Below, one piece after another: positions 8,281 through 15,504 of a stretch of 15,504 bases of DNA. Made by a program: the position numbers and the translations under genes. Position 1 is the stretch's first letter; each line of letters opens with the position of its first letter. The notes beneath the pieces are model-generated. The model searched no databases, had not been told where the DNA came from, and saw only the letters and a program-made list of their open reading frames with translations. This stretch comes from Halicephalobus mephisto (Eukaryota > Nematoda > Chromadorea > Rhabditida > Panagrolaimidae): assembly GCA_009193035.1 (NCBI GenBank), contig SWDT01000197.1, positions 1 through 15,504 on the forward strand. The letters are read 5' to 3'.

Positions 8281-10534
8281 CAGTTATAAAGTTTAAAATA
8301 AAAAAATCTCTATATATAAATCCCCTTATAATTTAGATCTTTCAAATCGAACCAGGACTTTATAGCATACTGTAGATCGAATCAAAAATTTTAACATAAT
8401 CCATGTCAGATGAGATCGAAATCTTCTAAAAATATCTGTACTAGACGAAATCGAAACTTTTTAGAAAGATCTAAGCCAAATGAAACTAAAATTTCTCAGT
8501 TTTTCTATGTAATTTTGCATATTTTTTGCCACAAAATCAGACATTTTTAAATTTGAGCAAAAAGTACTAAAAACAAGGTATGGAACCTGTAGATTCCAAA
8601 ACTGAAGTGAGAATTGAAGATTGACCTTCAGAATCTGACGATTCAGAATTTGAGTTTGAGTATAAAAAAGAATTAACACACAGAGGTTCGTCTGTAATTT
8701 AGGCAGCTTATTGCGGATTTTGGAATACTGAATAAAATGGCATATAACATTCCAAGATTCAGTTGGGTTAAACATGTGAAAAATCACTTTGGAAGTCGTT
8801 TGTGATCGAACTCGAAAACAATTAATAACTTAAGTAATAAAGCAGTCAAGAAGACATTACTTTACCTATCATAGCAAATGATTTATTTCTTACCTTTTGA
8901 TATAGAAGCCATTCAATTTCATTAACTCTGGGTAAGGTTATAGCACTATGTACTCCAATATCATTCATACTGACCTTTTTCTTCATATTTTAAAATTTAA
9001 AGAATTAAACCTGGTGCATTTTGTAAAGCATCATTGGATATGTAATTCTATATTAACAGATGAAACTCTGCTTTTACTTTTAGAAAAATGTCTTTAAATC
9101 AAAAAGAGTGTAATCCGATGTGATTCAAAGAAAATAAAACTCGATTTCTTTCATTATTCAATTTTTTCTTTACCAATATTATAATTAGAGAAAAATCTAC
9201 TAGAAGAACAAGAGCAAAGTGCAGAAGTAAAGGAAATGATATATGGATTAGTCCGTTGAAGATTGTTCTGGATTCCTAAGTTTGATGTCTTCGTATTCAA
9301 TGCTTAATTGGTTAATCTTAGTCTTTCACCATTAATTTTAAAATGATATATAGTTTATTTGAACCAAATTCGATGATAATTGATTGATTTTGATAATCTT
9401 CGAAAATTTGCCTTGCTTCCTGCTCAGATTTTGTCGGAAACTCAACTTTTGATATTTCCTAGCTTCCAATTTTTATCCGTTGTTAATCATATGCAGACAT
9501 ACTCATAAAGTAACTAGACGTCTTACCTCTTGCAAAAACTGAAGATATTGGGCATATTTCTGTATAGAAAAGTTACGTTGATATCTTGTAATTTATTTAG
9601 TGATTTTTTGCCGAAAATTAGATAAAAAAGTCAATATAGCGTTATAAGATTATATAATTGATATTGCTTAACAAGATATACAGAACTGAAGCCTCAAATA
9701 CCACTCTGAAAGGATATTGTATGATGTAATTAATATCAAAGATCATAACGTAATCTGTCATATCTTACCTTGCAAATGCTAGAATGCATGGTTCGTGTAT
9801 TATTTGATAGAGACATAGATAAGCTTAATAATGGGCGTATAAGCGCTTTCTCTATAGTCTTTATCAATTAAGTTGTGATTTTTTTCGGACTTAACGTCAA
9901 GATTATGTCTGATCCTATGTTCGATATACCACACCCAACTAAATCTTAGGAATTTTACATATCACTCGATTTAACGTCTCAAAATCTATAAAGTGATGTA
10001 TATTACAATCAGATTTCTGTGTGTTAAGGAACATGGCAAGTTATCTAACTTTGATCTTGTAGTAAAAAAGAGGTGTTGTGGTACATTTGAAACTCTCTTA
10101 GCATACGGAAGACTGTAGATTGCCATTGTAATAGCAAGTTTAAACTATGTTTTATTTGTTCCACAATCGTTAAAGACAAAATATAGGAAGAAGTCATCGC
10201 TCAGCTAGTGCCAAACTCAGATTAACTTCAAATTGATTGACATGCAGAGCGAAACTTGGATGAGACAAATTAGACCTTGGTTTCATTCTGCTTCAATCAA
10301 TTTTCCAAATTATGACCAATTGAGCTTTGTTTTAGAAGTTCGGACGAGCTGAACTCCATCCTTTATGTCTACAGTATCAACTTTAATTATCATCTTATTA
10401 CTTTGGATTTAACTTCCACTTATTTCAGAATCTTTTTTATTATTATTGTGTTGATTTCCGTATACTTTCATCTAATAAATGTAAAAACCAAAGCACAAAT
10501 CCAAAAGTCATCAAAATTGCACTGATAAAATATG
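8281..10534. other. Intergenic region with no recognised gene
   Basis: About 2.25 kb with unbiased stops in all frames. A weak repeat of the form GATGAGATCGAAATCTTCTA recurs about every 40 bp between 8400 and 8500. Remnants of gene A exons 1 and 2 would be expected here if the duplication was complete, but I found none by eye. An open frame on the minus strand at 8787-8461 has no recognisable domain and low-complexity content. Confidence 0.6.
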
Positions 10535-10721
10535 TTCATTGTTCACATTGAAATTGAAGTTTAACAACTTGGTGTTTTGAAGATCATTATAATGATATCA
10601 ATATATTCTATGATTATATTTTTACATCATACTGACTGAAACCAAAAATCAATGAAAGCAAATTCTGTTATCTGGAATAGAGGAGAATACGGCTAATGAG
10701 GTGATCAGTTTCTGCAAAAGC
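10535..10721 (+). promoter_or_regulatory. 5' flank of the lectin-peptidase gene, duplicated at 6498
   Basis: This stretch is shared without gaps with 6498-6684; the first 150 nt differ at only two places. It contains TTATCT at 10668-10673, which is AGATAA on the minus strand and fits HGATAR, the site of intestinal GATA factors. Two short upstream frames are present: ATG at 10652 ending TAA 10694-10696 (14 codons), and ATG AGG TGA at 10696-10704. Both are kept in the duplicated copy. The transcription start is unknown, so this may be promoter, 5' UTR or both. Confidence 0.5.
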
Positions 10722-13700
10722 ATGTTGGTCCTCAAGTTGCTTCCAATTTTCCTTTCGATATCCTTATCCTGGGCTCTCACATGTCCTCAAGGAAGTGTCA
10801 CCTCTTTTTCCAACGATGTCTGTTGGATCCTTGTGAAATCCACCATGAAATTCATCGATGCTGAGGAGTACTGTCGAAGTCAAGGAGGTCATCTGACTAG
10901 CTTACATAATGCTTTTGATAATCTCTATCTAGCCGGTAAGGGAAAATTTCTTGAATTAACTATTGAAAATTAAATTTTAGACATTACTAAAAATCTTTTT
11001 GGAAATTCTAATGCATTTTTCATCGGAGGTAGTAATTTCAACGGCAAAAATTGGACTTGGACAGATGGATCAACTTTCAACTTTTTCGATTGGGCTGCAG
11101 GTTTGTTTATTTTTATTAATAAATTATTGTTCGTTTTCCTTATATATCAGTATTTCGGATAGTATCTAAAATCTCAAAAAACGATTATTTCTCAGTCACT
11201 ATCCTTACAGTAAAAATCATAGTGACTAGAAAAAATGTTTTTTGACAATACAAGCTTCTTTCACTTTTTATTGAAAGTAGTATCCATTATGTTAGTCACT
11301 ATCCTTATAGTAGAAATCGTTAAAATAGTGACTAAGAAGAACGATTTTGAGACACTATCTTGGCAATTTCTGTCACTATTGTAAATTGCCAGGATAGTGA
11401 CTGAGAGGTAATTTGTGAACACTATTTGAGATTTCTTTACATAATGAAATATCGTTTTTTATCCTAGTTATTATCCAAATTTCTTTTTCTTACAGGAGAA
11501 CCCACATATCCAGAACCCCAAAATTGTCTCCACATCGAAGTTAGTCGTGGATACTGGAGATCAGCTGATTGCTTCGTCGAAAGCCCATTTGTCTGCACTG
11601 TTCCGACAACTTGGACTCCTTCTACAATGACTCCATCTGGTGTCTCCACTCCAAACCCTATGAAAACCACCTCGGGAATGAACGTTCCGACTCCTTCTGC
11701 TTCTAATTCCTCCAAGTACCAACAAGCAGCTGATTACTTTACTGCTACATTGGACACCACTCAAGATCCTTGTAATAATTTCTACGAATATGTTTGTGGA
11801 AACAAGAATCCGAATATCGTAAACATCGGAGGAATGGACTTGTCTCAGATGGAAGACTTCACGGACTTGGATGCCGGCTTGATGTCACAAGCAAATAATG
11901 TAAGTATAAACTACAGTGAAACCTCGCTAAAAACAACCCGAAGGGACGGCAGAAAAGTTGTTTTTACAGAAGAGTTACCTTTATCGAGGGGTTTACTAGG
12001 GGAAAATCCACAGTAGGGATCGGAACCGAGTTGTCTTTAAAGAGGATTTGCCCTTATCGAGGGTGTTTATATCGAGGTTTCACTGTATCTGAAAAATCCA
12101 ATTTTCAAATTCCTCTAATTCATCGAATATTTCGTAAATTTCAAAAATCCCTTCAGTTGGAGATCTACCAACAAAAATAAAAATTATTAAAATTAATTAA
12201 ATATTTTCTAAATTATAATGATTTTAAAGTGGAATATTTTGTAATTTCAATTTTACTGAAAATAACCTCAATTTAGCCTCTTCCCGTAGCTCTTATTAAA
12301 CATGCCTATTCTGTCTGTAAAACCGATAGAAACAACTGGGCCAATATCACTGCCAACGGCACTTTGGTCGTTTCTGTCGTCAACAACTTCAAAACTGTCA
12401 GTTCTCTGCCCTTCCCCTTGATGGATATGGCGACTCCAAACTGGCCCCAACCTGCTCAACTCGGGAAAGCCTTAGGGTACCTCTCCGGGGCTTACGGTAT
12501 AGATACCCTTGTGTCCTTCTTTGTCGACACTGATTGGATGGACAACCAGGGATCTCAACCTTATAAACTCTACATGGATCAGCCTGTTTTAACTTTTCCT
12601 TGGACGTACTATGTGGGGAACACTTGGAGCATCACTCAACCAGCCTTAAAGTCCAATATCGAAGGACTTTTTAAATCTTACGCTCAAATCAAAGGAATCA
12701 CATTGGACAACACTCAACTCAACTCCGATGTTCAGTCCATCATCCAATTCGAGTACAATTTGGCCAATAACTTCTCCACAGACGCCACCACCAGATGGCA
12801 AACTAAGAGGAATTACAATCCCTTCACAAATACAGTATTTGGACAGAACTTTACCTTCTTCGATGTGAAAAGTTACTTCACACAGTTGACTACTTATGCC
12901 CCAGGAGTCACGAATACAGTAACAAACGATGGCTATACGGTAAGTGTCATTACTAAGATGATCGAAAAGGACAAGTGAACATCGGTCTCTAACAGAGCTG
13001 TTGACTTTCAAATTTTTCGATTTCAACCTGTTCAATTCAAATTCAAACCTTCCGAATTTCGAATTTAATCGGTTCGAAATTGACAGCTCTGTTCTCTAGT
13101 TAACGAGATCGAAAAATTGATAAAAATCAAGCCCAATTAAATCCAAACTGTGAAGTCACGATGAACCGGTATGGTTCTGTGAGGGATGTAGGATATGAGG
13201 ATTTTTATTAACCCGAACAATAATAAGATTAAACGCGATAACAATCATATATATTAACTAGTCTAAATTCGGTCTGTCATGCACAGTATGCCTACTGCCT
13301 AACATGTACACACAAAAAGTATAACTTTAAATTTTGTAACAATTGTGAAATGTGACGAAAATGTAACACAATCGTCACATTTTTATGAATATTTGGCATT
13401 TGTGATGAAGATTACAATAATCATGATTTATATTTATTAATGACCTAAAAGTCACTTTTTCCCGTAGGGTATTTCCCTTCGAGACCTGGCTTCCTCAAAC
13501 CATTGCCAGTTAATCCACTTATGTAACTGTTATGTCTTTACATAACAATAAGACACAAATATAAGAATAGGAACAGTATTATTAAATATCAGAGCTACAC
13601 CCGAGGAGGACTGCCGGTACACCGAAGTGTTCCCTTTTGTACTTTTCCTTGAAGAGAAGGGACCGTTAAGTCTTCTGTATTCTGAATACCCCCGATCATG

Positions 13701-15169
13701 GAGACTGTTCATCCCCAACAATAACAAATCTCCAAAATTCAGAAAACTTTCTAAAAAATTCTTAAAACAGCACTTTTTGTATTAAATTTTCAATATAGAA
13801 AATTTTTTTTCTCAAAATTATGTTATAATTTTTAATTTTTAATTTTCGATGTTCTTCATCTACCTTTATCGACTAAAATATTCTTTAAAAACAATTTCAA
13901 AAATTATTATTTTTTAATTTCAACATTTAATTTTTATTTTTTTAGATATCAAAAAATTAAATAATTTTAGAAATTTATTTATTTATTAAAAATTAAATAA
14001 TTTTAGAAATTTATTTGTTTTTTAAAAATTAAGTAATTTTAGAAATTTATTTATTTTTTAAAAATTAAATAATTTTAGAAGTTTGTTTATTTTTTAAAAA
14101 TTAAGTAATTTTAGAAGTTTGTTTATTTTTTAAAAATTAAATAATTTTAGAAGTTTGTTTATTTTTTAAAAATTAAGTAATTTTAGAAATTTATTTATTC
14201 ATTAAAAATTAATAAATTTGTTTTAGTTCATTGTTATGGAACCTGGTCAACTTTCGAAACTCCAGACTGCCATCAATGCTAATCAGTTCCCGGCACGAAC
14301 ATTGTTGAATTACTTTTACTACAGAATCCTCGACGCTAATGCAGACTACTTCCCGATGTCCTTCAGAGATAACTTTGAATTGAGTACTGTACTCAAGAAT
14401 AAAATCGTCTACCGTAAGCCTCGTCATGGAAGACCTTCGTTTGTTCCCAAAAGGAAAGTTTCGAACAACATCGAACTCAAGGATCTGACTCCGGTCCAGG
14501 AAGAGTGCATGAATGACTTCCTGAATTACTTCGACATGGCCAGCACGAGGGTCTTTGTGGATCAGATTTATCCGACTTCGAACGACAAACAAGCAATCAA
14601 AACGAACGGAGGAAGAGTGGCTTCGTCGATTATCCTCGGAATGAGGTCCATGATCGACGGCTTGAGTTGGATGGACGACTCCACGAGACAGAAAGCCTAC
14701 GACAAATTGAATAACTTGATCATCAACATCGCATATCCGGATTTCGTCGTCAATGACACTCTTCTAGTACAGTACTACAATGGAATTGTGGACTTCAGAA
14801 GCGAAACATCGTATTACAAAATTTTCGGATATTTGAAACAATTCAACATCATGAACTCTTTGAATTTACTCATGAAGACCGTAGGTGCAGATAGGACAGC
14901 TTTCAACGGACCTGCTGCTATCGCCAATGCCTGGTAAATTTTTAATTAATTTTTTAAATTAAAATTCCATAAAAATTTCTGTATTTTTCCAAAATCGTAA
15001 AAAATTTAAAAAAAATAATTTTAAATCCAGAATAACTATTTTAAAAATATTTCCAGGTACCAACCAGAACTGAATTCCATTACTCTGCCCGCAGGGTTCC
15101 TCCGAAACCCCATTTACGACCCTCAATTCCCGTGGTCTTTGATTTTCGGTTCCATCGGGATTGTTTCTG
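10722..15169 (+). CDS. Secreted C-type lectin / M13 (neprilysin-type) metallopeptidase fusion, 3' end beyond window (gene B)
   Basis: Exons 10722-10935, 10981-11100, 11496-11899, 12277-12939, 14227-14933 and 15057-15169, end phases 1, 1, 0, 0, 2, 1; 740 residues so far. The ATG at 10722 is the only in-frame ATG after a stop at 10653 and opens a signal peptide (cut near SWA). The CTLD is residues 21-148: TCPQGS, EEYCRSQGGHLTSLHN, AFFIGGSN, WTWTDGS, NCLHIE, SADC, FVCTVP. Residues 149-185 are an S/T/P-rich linker. The M13 N-domain starts near 187 with the diagnostic DPCNNFYEYVCG, then LSWMDDSTRQKAYDKL and IAYPD, then NAWYQPELNSITLPAG, the substrate-binding NAxY region. The last exon ends IGIVS plus G, just where G-HExxH begins in the family, so the zinc site is past the edge and activity cannot be judged. 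M13 enzymes cleave extracellular peptides. Exons use many C-ending codons, suggesting strong expression. Confidence 0.9.
11191..11405. mobile_element. Inverted-repeat element (MITE-like) in gene B intron 2
   Basis: CTCAGTCACTATCCT at 11191-11205 is matched exactly by its reverse complement at 11391-11405. AGTCACTATCCTTA and AATAGTGACTAAG inside form further nested inverted copies, so the 215-bp segment can fold into a long hairpin. No coding capacity. No clear target-site duplication was found. Pseudogene B' resumes similarity to this intron just after the right terminus. Confidence 0.65.
11914..12085. mobile_element. TA-flanked MITE with pogo/Tigger-like termini, in gene B intron 3
   Basis: The 172-bp element starts CAGTGAAACCTCG and ends with the exact reverse complement CGAGGTTTCACTG; similarity of the ends continues imperfectly to about 25 bp. 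It is bounded by TA on both sides (11912-11913 and 12086-12087), the target duplication of Tc1/mariner/pogo elements. The CAGT..AACCTCG terminus is typical of pogo/Tigger-like transposons. Inside, TTATCGAGG-containing blocks recur about 71 bp apart. It begins 14 nt after the exon 3 donor (GT at 11900). No transposase is encoded, so it would be non-autonomous. Confidence 0.85.
12940..14226 (+). other. Large fourth intron of gene B (1287 nt)
   Basis: It begins GTAAGT and ends GTTTTAG. It holds three small inverted repeats: AACAGAGCTGT at 12991-13001 with its complement at 13083-13093; AAATGTGACGA at 13348-13358 with its complement at 13372-13382; and TGTTATG/CATAACA at 13529-13547. A less AT-rich stretch lies at about 13460-13730 (for example CCCGAGGAGGACTGCCGG) with no recognisable identity; it may be an old insertion. 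The last 260 bp are a tandem array listed separately. Confidence 0.6.
13961..14200 (+). repeat. 36-bp tandem array with acceptor-like TTTTAG in each unit
   Basis: The unit is about TTTTTAAAAATTAAATAATT plus TTAGAAATTTATTTAT. TTTTAG recurs at 13965, 14001, 14037, 14073, 14109, 14145 and 14181, exactly 36 bp apart each time, and the true acceptor TTTTAG ends at 14226, 40 bp on. Unit pairs alternate AAATAA/AAGTAA, suggesting a 72-bp higher-order step in part of the array. Confidence 0.93.
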
Positions 15170-15504
15170 GTGAGTTTTATTCTGGATTCTCTAATAAAAA
15201 TTGTCGGATTACGGTATCAATTACTGCATATAAAGACAAAAAAGTAAAAATGTTAAAGGTTAAAGGTTAAAACTCCCCCGTGATCAAGCTAGTGGTTTGC
15301 AAACCATAGGGTGAACTTGCGGGACTGCGCCGAGTGGCCAGTGTAGCTGTTTTAGCATCTTGTTCTAGTCCCTAAGAAGACGAAAAAGTACTAGAAGTTT
15401 TTATTAAAAATCAAACACAAGACAAAATTACGTCGAATTCATCTTTGAATTGAACTTTCAAATCATTCCGGACCATTTTTAGAAAATTCTATCTAGAATG
15501 TTTA
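15170..15504 (+). other. Start of gene B intron 6; no HExxH exon in window
   Basis: The donor GTGAGT follows the half codon for Gly. No frame to the end of the window carries HExxH or other M13 catalytic signatures, so the catalytic exon lies further right. Apart from the tRNA-like patch nothing is recognised. Confidence 0.7.
15251..15375 (+). other. tRNA-like or SINE-like patch in the last visible intron
   Basis: This GC-richer island in an AT-rich intron contains a 14-bp perfect palindrome at 15293-15306 (TGGTTTGCAAACCA). It also has a stretch with GCGCCGAGTGG (15327-15337) and TGTTCTAGTCC (15361-15371), each 9 of 11 to the pol III A and B boxes. GGGACT (15321) pairs exactly with AGTCCC (15367). 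The box spacing of 34 nt is too short for a normal tRNA, so a decayed tRNA-derived SINE or chance are both possible. Confidence 0.3.

Noticed and set aside
8461..8787. Minus-strand 108-codon frame in the intergenic region
   Set aside because: No recognisable domain, no signal peptide or splice partners, composition as for AT-rich noncoding DNA.
9124..9276. Plus-strand 51-codon frame ending in a basic, Cys-containing stretch (KSTRRTRAKCRSKG, then WISPL)
   Set aside because: It briefly suggested a ligand-type exon, but there is one short frame only, no ATG, no clear neighbouring exons and no motif I can name.
11464..11764. Two minus-strand open frames over gene B exon 3
   Set aside because: Both overlap the lectin-M13 exon antisense and carry no known domain.
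14209..14592. Minus-strand 127-codon frame
   Set aside because: Antisense shadow of the M13 exon 14227-14933.

Overview
This window is eukaryotic and almost certainly nematode. Genes are split by many introns with GT..AG borders and T-rich acceptors, from about 41 nt up to about 1.3 kb. The DNA is very AT-rich, and the C-type lectin (CTLD) genes have the nematode-style GGHLxSxHN core. I cannot name the genus. All exon models below come from reading frame and splice phase by hand; no alignment was run.

Layout. (1) 1-3379, plus strand: the 3' third of a KIF13-type kinesin-3 gene (klp-4 in C. elegans), six exons with fully consistent phases, with introns packed with AT-rich tandem repeats. (2) 3380-4256: convergent intergenic gap with a long AAAATT microsatellite. 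(3) 5948-4257, minus strand: gene A, a secreted CTLD protein with a Thr/Ser/Gly mucin-like tail built on a 27-bp coding minisatellite. (4) 6498-6910, plus strand: pseudogene B', a decayed copy of the promoter and first exon of gene B. (5) 8280-7540, minus strand: pseudogene A', a decayed copy of the last exon and 3' flank of gene A. (6) 8281-10534: intergenic DNA without a recognisable gene. (7) 10722 to beyond the window end, plus strand: gene B, a signal peptide plus CTLD plus S/T/P-rich linker joined to an M13 (neprilysin-type) metallopeptidase. The HExxH exon lies past the right edge.

The main biological point is gene B. M13 enzymes are usually type II membrane proteins, but here the N-terminus is a cleavable signal and a lectin-like domain, so the product looks like a secreted lectin-protease. 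Its first two introns match gene A in position and phase, so the CTLD module came from the local lectin family. The order A, B', A', B is best explained by tandem duplication of a divergent A-B pair followed by reciprocal decay of the inner copies. GATA-type sites upstream of A, B and B' would fit intestinal expression (inference).

Introns of gene B also hold two inverted-repeat elements, one with TA-flanked pogo/Tigger-like termini, a 36-bp tandem array carrying repeated acceptor-like TTTTAG, and a tRNA-like or SINE-like patch.
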